From assembly GCF_045291395.1 (NCBI RefSeq), contig NZ_CP152342.1, positions 1,302,001-1,366,000 of the forward strand: DNA of 64,000 nucleotides. Reading direction: 5' to 3'. The notes under the pieces are model-generated. The model saw nothing but the letters and a program-made list of their open reading frames with translations, was not told the DNA's origin and did no database searches. Below are positions 34,233-44,052 of the stretch, piece by piece (positions within the stretch are counted from its first letter, which is position 1; the number at the start of each line of letters is the position of its first letter). Made by a program: the position numbers and the translations under genes. Source of the stretch: MR-S7 sp000400995. Lineage in GTDB: Bacteria; Pseudomonadota; Gammaproteobacteria; Burkholderiales; Burkholderiaceae_C.

Positions 34233-34829
34233 TCACGTCGCAGCGGCCACGCATTCCTCCAGCATGTCCAACCGATCCTGCCCCCAGAACAGCTCGCCGC
34301 GGTAGACGTACGAGGGCGAGCCGAAGACGCCGGCCTCATCGGTGTAGCGCCTATACCGCTGCTCGGTGGCCGGCTTGCCGGCTTCCCGCAGCAGCAGATC
34401 AGCGTCCTGGTGCTGCTCGCGCAGGATCTCGCGTAGCGTGGTCTCGGACGAGATGTCCCGGTCCTCGCACCATTCGGCGTGCAGGATGGCTTTATAGAGA
34501 CCTGCGACCGGAAGCCCGGCTTGATCGGCCGCGATGACGATGCGCGAGGCCAGGTCGGCGTTCGGGCACATGTGGGCCGGCTGCGGGTTGATGTGGATGC
34601 CTAGCCTGCGGCACCAGCGCTTGAGTTCGGCGATGCGGTAGGCTTGGCGCTCCGGCGCGCGCTGGCCCAGCAGGACACCGCCCGTGCGTGAGTAGACGTT
34701 CGGCAGGTCAACGGGCTTGTACCGGATTTGCACCTCCTGCCGCGCGGCTAGCGCCTCCAAGCGATCGGCGCCGAGATAGGCCCAGTCCGAGTTCATCCAG
34801 AAGTAGTAGTCGATGTGGCGCGAACTCAT
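34233..34829 (-). CDS. DsbA-like thioredoxin-fold isomerase (2-hydroxychromene-2-carboxylate isomerase type)
   Basis: The 198-residue protein fits the DsbA-like group used as glutathione-dependent 2-hydroxychromene-2-carboxylate isomerase: IDYYFWMNSDWAYLGADRLEAL at the start (serine-aspartate in place of a CxxC) and FGSPSYVYRGELFWGQDRLDMLEE at the end. It overlaps the MFS gene by 4 nt. With the aldolase and MFS genes upstream it suggests breakdown of an aromatic or similar compound. Confidence 0.8.
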   Translation of the reverse strand: MSSRHIDYYFWMNSDWAYLGADRLEALAARQEVQIRYKPVDLPNVYSRTGGVLLGQRAPERQAYRIAELKRWCRRLGIHINPQPAHMCPNADLASRIVIAADQAGLPVAGLYKAILHAEWCEDRDISSETTLREILREQHQDADLLLREAGKPATEQRYRRYTDEAGVFGSPSYVYRGELFWGQDRLDMLEECVAAAT

Positions 34830-36169
34830 GGCCGGGCTCCTCCGTGCGTGGAGGCTTCGCGTGAGGCGGTGGGCAGCGCGAAGCGGGACGGTCCGTGCAT
34901 CAGCAATGCACTGATGATGGCGATGATGCCGAGCGCGCTCAGGTACCACACGATGTACTTGGGATCTCCGTCGCCGTAGGCCAGCAGCGACGTGGCGACG
35001 ATGGGGGCCAGGCCGGCACCGATGGCGGCTCCGATCTGGACCGGCATGGAAAGCCCGGTGTAGCGCACCTCCGGTGGGAACTGCGCAGAGAACAGACCGC
35101 CCTCAGGGCCCCACATGGCGGCATAGACCACGCCGATAGCGATTACCACCGCCCATTTGATCGTCATAGGATCCAAGGTCTGCAGCATGGTGAAGTATTT
35201 GGGCGCGAAGACAAGGATACCGACCCCGCCGGCGATGAACACCCACTTGAAACTGAATCGGTCGCCCAACATACCGAACAGCGGTATGGTGAAGAGCCCC
35301 GCCAGCGCACCCCAGACAGTGGCATCAAGCATGACGGTGCGGGCGATGCCCAGTTGGGTCGTTGCGTAGGACAGCGAGTAGGTCACCACGGTGTAGAACC
35401 AGGTCGTCTCGGCCAGTTTGCTCCCCACCAGCAGCAATGCCTCCTTGGGGTACTGACGGAGCACTACGAGGGCTGGAGCCTTCACCTCGTGCCCCTTGGA
35501 CTTCACGTGTTCGAAGTCCGGCGACTCTGCCACTTTGATCCGGATGAACCAGCCAACCGCAAGCAGCAGAATGCTCGCCAGGAAGGGCAGTCGCCAGCCC
35601 CAGGACAGCATGTCCTCTTCGGGCAGCGTTGCGACGGCTCCCATCGCCAAGGACGACAGGATCAAACCCGGAGCGACACCTGCCTGGGGAAGGCTGCCGA
35701 AGAAGCCCTTCTTGCCTTCGGGTGCGTGTTCGACCGCCATCAGGATCGCACCTCCCCATTCACCACCCACGGCTAGGCCCTGCAGAATGCGCATCAGGGT
35801 AAGCAGGATCGCTGCCCAGTAGCCGATGCTCTCGTAAGAAGGGATAAGGCCGATGATGATGGTAGGAACGCCCATCAGGAGCAGCGTCACGATCAGCATC
35901 GACTTGCGTCCGATCTTGTCGCCGAAGTGCCCGAAAACGATCCCGCCCAGCGGTCGGGCGAAGAACCCCACCGCGTAGGTCGCGAATGCTGCCAGCGTGC
36001 CGGTCAGTGGGTCGATCGCCGGGAAGAAGATCTTGTTGAAGACCAGGGCTGCGGCGGTGCCGTAAAGGAAAAAGTCGTACCACTCGATGGTGGTTCCCAT
36101 CATGCTGGCCAGGCCAGCGGTAACGTATTGGCGGCGCGACCGCGCCGCCTGGGGTGCAGGCGTAGTCAT
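34826..36169 (-). CDS. MFS metabolite:H+ symporter
   Basis: A 447-residue, 12-segment transporter of the MHS group (ShiA, PcaT, KgtP relatives): GTTIEWYDFFLYGTAAALVF in the first helix, GGIVFGHFGDKIGRKSML loop, and LAVGGEWGGAILMAVEHAP. It imports organic acids or similar. It lies 41 nt after the aldolase and overlaps the DsbA-like gene. Confidence 0.9.
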   Translation of the reverse strand: MTTPAPQAARSRRQYVTAGLASMMGTTIEWYDFFLYGTAAALVFNKIFFPAIDPLTGTLAAFATYAVGFFARPLGGIVFGHFGDKIGRKSMLIVTLLLMGVPTIIIGLIPSYESIGYWAAILLTLMRILQGLAVGGEWGGAILMAVEHAPEGKKGFFGSLPQAGVAPGLILSSLAMGAVATLPEEDMLSWGWRLPFLASILLLAVGWFIRIKVAESPDFEHVKSKGHEVKAPALVVLRQYPKEALLLVGSKLAETTWFYTVVTYSLSYATTQLGIARTVMLDATVWGALAGLFTIPLFGMLGDRFSFKWVFIAGGVGILVFAPKYFTMLQTLDPMTIKWAVVIAIGVVYAAMWGPEGGLFSAQFPPEVRYTGLSMPVQIGAAIGAGLAPIVATSLLAYGDGDPKYIVWYLSALGIIAIISALLMHGPSRFALPTASREASTHGGARP

Positions 36170-36210
36170 CGTGACTTCCTTTGTGAAATGAAATTGGGGA
36201 AGTCAGCTGG

Positions 36211-36993
36211 TCACTTGACCGCCAGGGGAGGGATGCCGTGCGTCTGGCGCGACCAGTAATCGAAGGTCGCGTTGACAATCGAGGGCTTGAGCAAGTAGTC
36301 ATGTGCCTCGGCAGCGAGCTTGTCGTCGACCGGCGTCAGCGGACCGAACGCCGACTGCGCACGGACATGCAGGCGAGCAGCACGCTCCAGGTAGACCGAC
36401 AGGTAGGTAGCTTCTTCACAGCTTGCGCCCGCGGTCAGGTAGCCGTGGTGTGCAAGGATGATGGCGCGCTTGTTGCCCAGCGCCCCGGAGATGATCACTC
36501 CTTCCTGGTCAGCAATTGGGACTCCAGGCCACTCGGCGAGGAAGGCGCAGTCGTTGTGCAGTGGTGTCATGTCCATCTGCGCGATCACCAGTGGCTGGCG
36601 CGCCGCTGCGAGCGTGGTCGCCCAGGGCGAATGCGTATGGATGATAGAGTTCACATCGGGGCGCGCTTCGTACACCCAGAGGTGGAAGCGCGTGGCGGGA
36701 TTGGCCATGCCTTCGCCGCTCAGTGTGTTGAGGTCACGGTCGACTTCGATGAAGTCGCCGGGCTTGGCCTCATCGAAGCCCAGACCGAAGCGCAGGGTCC
36801 AGTAGGCACCGGGGCGTTCCGAGCGGACACTGATCTGACCGGCCAGGCCGGCCTCCTGCTCGGTCATCGCCAGAATCCGGCAGGCATAGGCCATGGTCTC
36901 CTGCGTGCTGCGCTTGGCCTTGTGCAGGTGCTTGGCCATGTCTTGCGTCGCTCGCTGGTCGAAGTACGTTTTCTCTCGCAATGGGGCATTCAT
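36211..36993 (-). CDS. Class II aldolase/adducin-family protein
   Basis: The 260-residue protein has zinc-ligand motifs IIHTHSPWATTLA and LAHHGYLTAG, and the FIEVDRDLNTL core of the adducin-head fold. Members cleave or decarboxylate sugar-acid phosphates or related hydroxy acids. Strong GGAGACAAC ribosome site. First of a three-gene unit with the MFS and DsbA-like genes. Confidence 0.87.
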   Translation of the reverse strand: MNAPLREKTYFDQRATQDMAKHLHKAKRSTQETMAYACRILAMTEQEAGLAGQISVRSERPGAYWTLRFGLGFDEAKPGDFIEVDRDLNTLSGEGMANPATRFHLWVYEARPDVNSIIHTHSPWATTLAAARQPLVIAQMDMTPLHNDCAFLAEWPGVPIADQEGVIISGALGNKRAIILAHHGYLTAGASCEEATYLSVYLERAARLHVRAQSAFGPLTPVDDKLAAEAHDYLLKPSIVNATFDYWSRQTHGIPPLAVK

Positions 36994-37052
36994 GTGTTGT
37001 CTCCTTTTGATGTTGTTGCCGGCTTACATGCCTACAATCACCCCATAGTGTG

Positions 37053-37066
37053 TTGATCTATGTCGA
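37053..37066. promoter_or_regulatory. Degenerate palindromic site upstream of the aldolase unit
   Basis: TTGATCTATGTCGA matches eight of the ten fixed positions of TTGNCNTANGNCAA and lies 60 nt before the aldolase start. It may be a weak member of the set or chance. Confidence 0.3.
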
Positions 37067-37095
37067 AAATCTCCATGAATCGAGGCTCATACCAG

Positions 37096-37992
37096 CTATT
37101 CCATTTGGTTGTGTCGCAGTCCGCCTGCCACGTGCATGACGCACTGCAGCAGACCCGCCGTCAGGGGCGACAGAGGTCCCGCTGGCGTGATCGCCACGGC
37201 GCGGCGGCGTAGGGGAGGGGCTTCGATGGGAACGTAGCGAAGGCCGTTGTCCGCCAGTAGCTTGTTCGGAATCCGCGAAGGCAAGATGCAATCACCCACG
37301 CCCGATGACACCAGTTTGAGCATGGCATCGACCGTCTCGGCCTCGGTCGCGTAGGTCGCCTGCAGGCCGGCGCTGTGGAGCATGCGGCGCAACGCATAGT
37401 GCGGCGGAAAGCCCACAAGGCGCAGTTTCATCTCCGACAGATCCTGCGGGCCGACCAATGGGCTGTCCCGGGGCACAATGAGCGACATCTCATCGTCAAA
37501 CAAGTGGTGGGAGATCACGCGGTCCGTGTCTACCGCGACGTCATAGACCAGCCCTAGATCCGCTTTGCCGCTCTCGACCAGAGCGACGACCTCGGGTGAA
37601 CTTCTTCCCAGGAGCGAGAGATTCGCATTGGGGCGTGTGCTGACAAATCGAGCGACGACGTCCGCGGTGAAGTAGTAGCTCAGCGTATGCACTGTCGCCA
37701 GGTGGACGGTGCCGTGGGTGAAGCCACGTTGCCGGACGCCTTCGACAGCTTGGTCGATCTCCCGGTATGACGCCCGCAGTACGTCATAAAGCCTCGCGCC
37801 GGCGTCCGTCAATTCGACGCCTCGACCCGTGCGGACAAACAAGGGTAGACCCAGGCTCGATTCCAGTCCAGCCAATTGCTTGCTGAGCCCGGATTGCGTC
37901 TGGTCGAGAACCTCGGCGGCCTTCGATAGCGAGCCGAGTTCGGCGATGCGCAGGAAATAGCGCAGAGATCGGTCGAGTGTTTCTATCGCCAT
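37096..37992 (-). CDS. LysR-family regulator
   Basis: A 298-residue LysR protein with helix-turn-helix LRYFLRIAELGSLSKAAEVLDQTQSGLSKQLAGLE and a standard substrate domain. The 'DQTQSGLSKQ' recognition helix is the CbnR/PcaQ-like style with glutamines. It lies between a HIT gene and the aldolase on the same strand, so it may be part of the same transcript and control it. Confidence 0.88.
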   Translation of the reverse strand: MAIETLDRSLRYFLRIAELGSLSKAAEVLDQTQSGLSKQLAGLESSLGLPLFVRTGRGVELTDAGARLYDVLRASYREIDQAVEGVRQRGFTHGTVHLATVHTLSYYFTADVVARFVSTRPNANLSLLGRSSPEVVALVESGKADLGLVYDVAVDTDRVISHHLFDDEMSLIVPRDSPLVGPQDLSEMKLRLVGFPPHYALRRMLHSAGLQATYATEAETVDAMLKLVSSGVGDCILPSRIPNKLLADNGLRYVPIEAPPLRRRAVAITPAGPLSPLTAGLLQCVMHVAGGLRHNQME

Positions 37993-38037
37993 GCCGGCTC
38001 ATGGTCGCGGCTTACGAAAGCCGTTGTGCAGGGTAGT

Positions 38038-38505
38038 TCAACTGCGTTCCTGCTCGAGGCTTCCGCCGCCGAGGCGGTTCCTCAATGCCTGCGCGTGCTT
38101 TTCCAACTCGCTGAACGGCGGCTCCTTACGCGGCCAGATCAAGCCGACGCCATCGTCGGCATGCCGGGGAACCACATGCAGGTGGAAGTGGAAGACCGTC
38201 TGCTCGCCTTCGCGGCCATTTGCCTGGAACAGCATCAGCCCTGGGCAGCCGAAGGCGTCCCTGGCTGCGGTAGCGATGCGGTGGGCCGTTGCCATGACCG
38301 CTTGCGCCTGCACGGAAGGGATATCGAAGATGTTCGTCCAGTGCTGCCTGGTCGCGACGAGGACATGGCCTGGATTGACCTGGCCGATGTCCATGAACGC
38401 ACAGGTCAGCTCGTCTTCGTAGACCTTGGCGGCTGGGATCGCACCTTCCACGAGGCGACAGAAAATGCACTCTCCTGGCGGGGAGTCGTCGATGAAATTC
38501 GGCAT
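38038..38505 (-). CDS. HIT-family nucleotide hydrolase
   Basis: The 155-residue protein has the C-terminal histidine triad HFHLHVVPRH and N-terminal CIFCRLVEGAIPAAKVYEDE with the two cysteines of zinc-binding HIT members. These hydrolyse adenylated substrates such as AMP-amides. It is 45 nt before the LysR gene and 33 nt after the monooxygenase-like gene, in the same direction. Confidence 0.9.
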   Translation of the reverse strand: MPNFIDDSPPGECIFCRLVEGAIPAAKVYEDELTCAFMDIGQVNPGHVLVATRQHWTNIFDIPSVQAQAVMATAHRIATAARDAFGCPGLMLFQANGREGEQTVFHFHLHVVPRHADDGVGLIWPRKEPPFSELEKHAQALRNRLGGGSLEQERS

Positions 38506-38538
38506 GGTGTCTCCTTTTTCTTTTTCTGGTTTCGACCG

Positions 38539-38880
38539 CTAGCCCGCCGACGTGGTAGCGCCGTGAGGTAGCAGGCCGAGTCCTTTCTGGCCGTACTCGT
38601 GGTGAACTTCGGAAATCACGACGCGAAAGCCGTCGAGCCATTTCTCCTGCTTTGCCTTCGCCAGTTGGTGTGTCGGATCCCGCACCAGTTCCTGCAGCGC
38701 TTCCAGGCTGTTCCAGTAGTAGACATTGCAGATGATGCCCGTGGCAGGGTTTTCCCAGGCTTCCTCGCCCAAGTAGCCGGCGATGCTGCGCGCTTTGCAC
38801 GCGATGGCTTGGTCCAGGACATGGAACTCGTCGTCAAACTCCTTCTTGGCAAAGATGAAGGTAGAGGAAAACATCGCCAT
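38539..38880 (-). CDS. Small dimeric alpha-beta barrel (monooxygenase-like) protein
   Basis: A 113-residue protein: MFSSTFIFAKKEFDDEFHVLDQAI, then VYYWNSLEALQELVRDPTHQLAKAKQEKWLDGFRVVISEV, a pattern of the antibiotic-monooxygenase/EthD-like ferredoxin-fold group. AAAGG before ATG 38880 decides the start (a frame to 38895 lacks one). It heads the minus-strand run that continues to the HIT gene and has operator d upstream. Function unknown. Confidence 0.7.
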   Translation of the reverse strand: MAMFSSTFIFAKKEFDDEFHVLDQAIACKARSIAGYLGEEAWENPATGIICNVYYWNSLEALQELVRDPTHQLAKAKQEKWLDGFRVVISEVHHEYGQKGLGLLPHGATTSAG

Positions 38881-39035
38881 GAGAGAGCCTTTCATCGTGC
38901 TGTATCAGACCTCGGAAGGACATCCGCCAGAGTGGAATGGGCCAATCGATGAAGGTTGCGCGACTCCTTCCAACTCACCGCGTCACCTTGGCCTGGGTAG
39001 GGCCTTTCTGAGAGGGACTTGTTTTTATTTGGATT

Positions 39036-39049
39036 GTGTCATATGACAA
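39036..39049. promoter_or_regulatory. Palindromic operator, site d
   Basis: GTGTCATATGACAA matches nine of ten fixed positions and contains the 12-bp perfect palindrome TGTCATATGACA. It is 156 nt before the monooxygenase-like gene (minus strand), with no gene on the other side reading away. The next 128 nt to the MocR stop hold no gene. Confidence 0.6.
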
Positions 39050-39177
39050 ATTTCAATGTAACATATTCCGAGGTGAGTTCGTGTCCGTGAGCTGGGTGAT
39101 GGATAACTGCAATGGTGGGCCAGCAGCCCGTTGTACGAGAATTTCAATCTTGCGGTTCTCACTAGGTGCTCGTAGTT

Positions 39178-40670
39178 TCAGTTGGACAGCGCCCGCAGCA
39201 CGTTCGCCAATTTCTTGATGGCGACCTCAAGTTCATGCGGTGCATAGGCAGCAAACCCCATGAGGAATCCGGCTTTGTGGCGGACCGACGCATGAAGTGC
39301 CATCAATCCCAACAGATCAATACCTGCGCGACGTGCCGACGCCACGGCCTCGTGCTCGGGAATGTCTCGAATGAACACGCAAGGCATCTGCATGCCCCCC
39401 GCAGGTATCCGCGGCTCCACAAACTCGGCCAGGTGCTCGCGTACCAGCCGGGCCAGCACGTCGCGCCGTTCGGCATACACGGCCCGCATCGTGCGGACAT
39501 GAGCCCCGTAGTGGCCGCCCTCCATGAAGCGCGCCAGTGTGAGTTGCGGAATCGTTGCATTGTGGCCGTCCAGCAAGGTGCGGGCCACCGTCATGGGCGC
39601 CACAAGCGAAGACGGCAGCACCATGTAGCCGATGCGCAAGCTGGGAAACAGTGATTTCGTGAAGGTGCCGATGTAGATCGTCCGCTCATACGGATCAAGT
39701 CCCTGGACGCAAGCTGTAGGCTTGCCTGCGTAGTGGAACTCGCTGTCGTAGTCGTCCTCGATGATCCAGCTCTGATGCTGCCTCGCCCATTCAATGGCGG
39801 CAAGTCGCCTGTCCAACGCCAGTGTTGTCCCCGTCGGGAACTGGTGCGATGGCGTCAGAAACACCGCTTTGGGCTGACCACCCGGAGCGGTCGCAGCCTG
39901 GGTCAGGTATTCCACTCGCATGCCGTCGGCATCAAGCGGTACAGGCACGCATTGCAGCCCGGCGGCATCGAACGCCTTGCGTGCGCCGTGGTACACGGGA
40001 TCTTCAATGAATATCTGGTCACCGGCATCGAGCAGCACAGTGGCGCACAGGGTCAGGGCCTGCTGCGAACAGGTCAGCACCAGTACTCGCTCAGGCGTCG
40101 CACGTGCTCCGCGTTCAAGATTGACGTAATCGGCGATGGCGCGGCGCAACGGCTCCATGCCCTGGGGTGGGCTGTGTAGCAGCGCCAAGGTGCCGTACTC
40201 CTTCAACACCTGCCTCTCCAATCGCTCCCAGCTCTGGAGCGGAAAGCTGCGCGTCTCCGGGACGCCAGGCGCAAACGGTCGAGGCATCAGGAAGTCTCGC
40301 ACGCCGCCGCTCTTGAACATCGCGGTCCCACGCTGACTGAGGCGCGGCGCGGCTTGATCCCCCTTGGCCGCGCTTTCCCCCGACCCGGCAAGCGCTGTGC
40401 CCGCTCCGACACGAAGCTGCCGCTGCCCACACGTCGCTCGATGAATCCCTCGGCGTGCAACTGACTATAGGCCGACTCGACCGTATCGCGGGAGACCTCC
40501 AACGACTTGGCCAAGGCACGTGATGCAGGCAATGGCCTGCCCACGTCGAGGGCACCGTCGAGGATCAGTTGGCGGATGCCCCGCTGGATGCGTGCATGCA
40601 GCGGCAACGTCCCGTGCGCCGGATCGCTGATCCATGCCTTGACGGATTCAAGTTGGGCATGCTTAAACAA
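39178..40670 (-). pseudogene. MocR regulator split by a frameshift in the linker
   Basis: The N-terminal frame (40670-40287, TTG start) has the GntR helix-turn-helix LPASRALAKSLEVSRDTVESAYSQLHAEG. The C-terminal frame (from about 40380 to 39178) has the aminotransferase-like domain from FAPGVPETRSFPLQSWERL to the PLP lysine in IGTFTKSLFPSLRIGY. They connect if one base is added in a G-run at about 40365-40370 (five G present, six needed). The linker position means an active protein would need the frame restored. Sequencing error is possible. Confidence 0.85.
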
Positions 40671-40701
40671 TTGGTATGGCTCTTATCGAAAAATTGGTAT
40701 G
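40671..40701. promoter_or_regulatory. Direct repeats at the MocR promoter
   Basis: TTGGTATG occurs at 40671-40678 and again at 40694-40701, 23 nt apart. On the minus strand this gives CATACCAA twice, containing ATACCA, the direct-repeat half-site known for the MocR protein GabR. It is a plausible autoregulatory site. Confidence 0.5.
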
Positions 40702-40945
40702 AACACACCGACCATTTTAAGATAAAGACAAAGTCTCGCCAAGTTTGAGCTGGAAGAATTTGCAAAGCGGGCAGATCTCCCCACTAACTGGACGGGGCTA
40801 ATGAAATCGGCAGGAAGGATAGGCGCACGGAGGCCACAGAATCAGACCTGTGTGCGGTTGGCCTATGCGTCCGCATGAGACAATGCAATCAAGGGCGTGC
40901 GATCAAAGCTGGTTGGTGCCTCCCCAGGAATTTTCTTTATATGCC

Positions 40946-41866
40946 ATGGATCTTCGACAGTTAAGGCAGTTCGTGGTGCTCGCTACGGAGCTAAACTACA
41001 GACGGGCCGCGGAAAGGTTGAATATGACGCAGCCCCCATTGAGTATCGCCATTAAGCGGCTTGAGGAAGATCTCGGGGTGAAGCTCTTCGAGCGGGATCG
41101 CCTTGGAGTGCGCTTGACTGTACCCGGAGGTGTGTTCTTAGATGAAGCTTGCCGGCTGCTTGAAAATGCAGAGATCGCCGTGCAAACCACTCGGGATGCA
41201 GATAGGGGGCGTATCGGGACTTTGCGGCTTTGCTCCGTTCCAAGCGCGGCGATACTGCTGCTTCCTCAAATATTGCCGGTCTTCACCCAGCGGTTCCCAT
41301 CTATCCGAATAGCGCTTAGCAGCGGCAGTACAGTCCAAATCCTCGGTGACCTGCAGCAAGGTGGACTGGACGCAGCCTTTGTCGTGCCGCCCGCATCTAA
41401 ATACCCGGAAATTGAGTACGTCCAAATGCCGCGCCAAGAACTCCTGCTCGCTGTACCGAGCGCTCACAAGGTTGCGCAGAGGCGCCATGTCAAGCTGAGT
41501 GACCTCGGAGATGAACCCCTCGTGGCATTGGCACACTCGGATAGCCCTGGTTTTGCTGGAGAAATAATGGCGTCTTGTCAGCGTGAGGGTTTTCATCCAA
41601 AGATATTGCAGGAGTCCTCGCACGCTTTGGTGACATTGCCGTTGGTATCTGCCGGACTGGGGATGGCTATCGTGCCTGCCGCACTCAAGCGCGTCAACCT
41701 CGATAATGTGACCTATGTTGAATTACACAACTCTTTCGGAGCCCCGCTTTTTTATGCAATGGCACTTGCATATCATCGAAAGAATATAAATCCCGCAGTT
41801 AGGCAATTTATAGCGACTGCCCGGGAGATATTTTCTCCCGAGCAAACAACTTCCATCGGAGCGTAG
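40946..41866 (+). CDS. LysR-family regulator
   Basis: A 306-residue LysR protein with DNA-binding LRQFVVLATELNYRRAAERLNMTQPPLSIAIKRLEEDLG, the CatM/BenM-like 'MTQPPLS' type, and a full substrate domain. ATG 40946 gives the family start; the frame extends to 40850 without support. It converges on a minus-strand Bug receptor gene that ends 6 nt from it. Coding composition is less GC-rich than the first 30 kb. Confidence 0.87.
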   Translation: MDLRQLRQFVVLATELNYRRAAERLNMTQPPLSIAIKRLEEDLGVKLFERDRLGVRLTVPGGVFLDEACRLLENAEIAVQTTRDADRGRIGTLRLCSVPSAAILLLPQILPVFTQRFPSIRIALSSGSTVQILGDLQQGGLDAAFVVPPASKYPEIEYVQMPRQELLLAVPSAHKVAQRRHVKLSDLGDEPLVALAHSDSPGFAGEIMASCQREGFHPKILQESSHALVTLPLVSAGLGMAIVPAALKRVNLDNVTYVELHNSFGAPLFYAMALAYHRKNINPAVRQFIATAREIFSPEQTTSIGA

Positions 41867-41872
41867 CTGACC

Positions 41873-42841
41873 TTATTGCTCTTTACGATTACGTAGCAAC
41901 GAAGACCATCTTTCCTGCTCTCGTTTCACCCGCTCCTCGAAAGCCGTCTGAGAGCTGTCGACACGCTCGCTTCCCCTGCTGTAGATCTTTTCATGTGCAA
42001 GTGGCGAAGCTGCCACGGCGGAAATTGCTGAATTCAACCGCTGGACAATGTCTGCCTGTGTGCCCGCCGGCACGGCGACGCCAGACAGAGATCCACCCTC
42101 TAAGTCCTTGCCGAGCACTTCCTTCACGGTCGGTATCTCGGGCAGGCTTTCCAACCGGCGCTTCGAAGTCACCACAAATGGGCGGACTTGACCTCCTTGT
42201 ATGAAGCTTCCAACCGTCGCTGCGGAGATCGCGGTAGCGTCCGCCTGCCCTCCGATCATCGCTGTAAGGGATTCAGAGCCGCTCTTGTACGGTACTTGAA
42301 GCCACTGGGTGTTAGTGGCCTGCTGGAAAAGTTGTAGGACTTGATAATTGTCAGAGCCTTCCCCCGCAGTCGAGAACGACAGCTTGCCCTTGCCACCAGC
42401 GGCAGCCTTCACCAAGTCTCCCAGCGACTTGTAAGGGCTGTTGGCGCTGACGGCCAGGATATTTGGTGTGTGCGCGAGCATCGCGACATAGGTGAAATCC
42501 TTCTTTGGATCATAAGGAAGTTTCGGATATATCCATGGATTCACCGCGAACATACCGTTCGTGATCACCAAAAGCGTATAACCATCGGGTCGTGCTTTTG
42601 CAACAGCACTGGCTGCAATACCACCACCGGCACCGGGTCGATTTTCTACAACAACCGGCTGGCCGAGTTCTCGGCTCAGCCCTTCTGCAAACACTCGGGC
42701 AGTGATGTCTGTGACGCCACCGGCGCCAAACGGCACCACTACCCGTATAGGTTGAGTGGGATAAGTATCAGCCTGGGCGGGCGCAAAAGCGACCATTCCA
42801 ACTGCGAGTGCTACAGCAGCGAAAATACGGTTTCGCATCAT
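41873..42841 (-). CDS. Bug/TctC-family solute receptor
   Basis: The 322-residue protein has a signal peptide (MMRNRIFAAVALAVG to AQA), YPTQPIRVVVPFGAGGVTDITARVF, and VENRPGAGGGIAASAVAKARPDGYTLLVI. It overlaps the DapA-like gene by 4 nt, so the two are coupled: the receptor likely binds the substrate of that lyase or its precursor. Confidence 0.92.
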   Translation of the reverse strand: MMRNRIFAAVALAVGMVAFAPAQADTYPTQPIRVVVPFGAGGVTDITARVFAEGLSRELGQPVVVENRPGAGGGIAASAVAKARPDGYTLLVITNGMFAVNPWIYPKLPYDPKKDFTYVAMLAHTPNILAVSANSPYKSLGDLVKAAAGGKGKLSFSTAGEGSDNYQVLQLFQQATNTQWLQVPYKSGSESLTAMIGGQADATAISAATVGSFIQGGQVRPFVVTSKRRLESLPEIPTVKEVLGKDLEGGSLSGVAVPAGTQADIVQRLNSAISAVAASPLAHEKIYSRGSERVDSSQTAFEERVKREQERWSSLLRNRKEQ

Positions 42842-43734
42842 TTAACGATCTCCATGGTTTTTAGAATCGATTCCAGCTTTTTTCGATGATCTGGGTGAAG
42901 CGGCATGAGAGGTGGACGAAGTTTCCCGCTGCTCACACCACTTAATTCCAATCCAGCGGCGACTGTGCGTGGCAGTCCGAAGTCCATTAGAAATCCAAGC
43001 AGGTTGCGCACCTGATTGAACCAACGCGCTGCCTCTGCGTCATTATTCTCGATGATACTGTGATAGAAATTAAGTATCCATGGCGCGCAGATGTTGGGGG
43101 CCGCTGTGCACCAACCAACTGCCCCATCCCGGAAGCCTTGTTGGGCCATGCTATTGAGCCCAACAAATATTTGCACATGGTCGGCACACGCATTGCGCAG
43201 TTTGGCTATTTTCGTCGGATCCGGGCTGGCCTCTTTGATGAGACTGATGTTGGGAAGAGATGTCAACCTGTGAAGAAAATCCACTGTCAGATCTATTCCC
43301 GTTGTAAACGGATTGTTATAGGCCATGACGGGAATTGATACGGCCTCCGCAACTGAGCGGAAATAAGTGAAGATCTCTTCCTCGGTAAGTTTCCAGTATG
43401 TACTCGGTAGAACCTGGATGGCCGACACGCCTGCAGCTTCGGCTGCGCGCGCATACCGTACGGTTGCTTCGGTACCAAGACTGGAGACGCCTGCCAAAAC
43501 CGGAACACGCCCAGCGCAGGCTTCGACAGTTCGGGCAATAACTGTGTGCCGCTCTTCATCTGAAAGATACGGTAGGCAACCCACGCTACCAAGCGGTGCG
43601 ATACCATGAACGCCTGCATCTATGAGCCGCTCGACATGCAATGCGAGAAGTTCACCGTCTACAGAATTATCTTCGGCCAACGGTGTTAACAGATATCCTA
43701 TGATGCCACGTAGTTTCATTGCTTGCTTGTGCAT
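42838..43734 (-). CDS. DapA-family (dihydrodipicolinate synthase/N-acetylneuraminate lyase) protein
   Basis: A 298-residue aldolase-superfamily protein with Schiff-base lysine in ISLIKEASPDPTKI, GVHGIAPLGSVGCLPYLSDEERH (GTTGE position altered to GSVGC) and the tyrosine in VLPSTYWKL. Start may be 43734 or 43719. Coupling with a Bug receptor and a GntR gene upstream suggests catabolism of a keto-sugar acid or similar rather than lysine synthesis. Confidence 0.88.
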   Translation of the reverse strand: MHKQAMKLRGIIGYLLTPLAEDNSVDGELLALHVERLIDAGVHGIAPLGSVGCLPYLSDEERHTVIARTVEACAGRVPVLAGVSSLGTEATVRYARAAEAAGVSAIQVLPSTYWKLTEEEIFTYFRSVAEAVSIPVMAYNNPFTTGIDLTVDFLHRLTSLPNISLIKEASPDPTKIAKLRNACADHVQIFVGLNSMAQQGFRDGAVGWCTAAPNICAPWILNFYHSIIENNDAEAARWFNQVRNLLGFLMDFGLPRTVAAGLELSGVSSGKLRPPLMPLHPDHRKKLESILKTMEIVK

Positions 43735-44052
43735 TGGTTTCAGTTACCGCAATGATGAAAGAGTGGCGTGGTTTCGTCCAATTTTGAATTTGTGTGTACC
43801 TGATATCTTTTGGAATTGGATGCGGAATTACGTCATGTTTGAAGAGCATATACATTAAGTATCGCAGCACGGTAGGCGTGTCTATCTCGGTGGCTGGGTG
43901 GGTATCCTAGGAAGCGATCTCGGCAACCTGCTATGGACTTGTTCATGTACCTTGAGGACAGCCTAGCCCTATCCGAGGTTTTCCACACTTTTGTCGCCGC
44001 TGCTTCATTTTTAGTGCAGCGCGCTGACTGTCCTCGAATAGGCTTCGGATAC
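43735..44052. other. Intergenic region, no gene seen
   Basis: The 318 nt between the GntR stop and the DapA-like start are AT-richer than their surroundings and carry no coding frame, clear terminator or operator palindrome that I can support. The dapA-type promoter should lie in its lower half. Confidence 0.4.

Noticed and set aside
40858..40871. Operator palindrome before LysR at 40946
   Set aside because: TTGGCCTATG matches one half plus centre, but the right half is lost.
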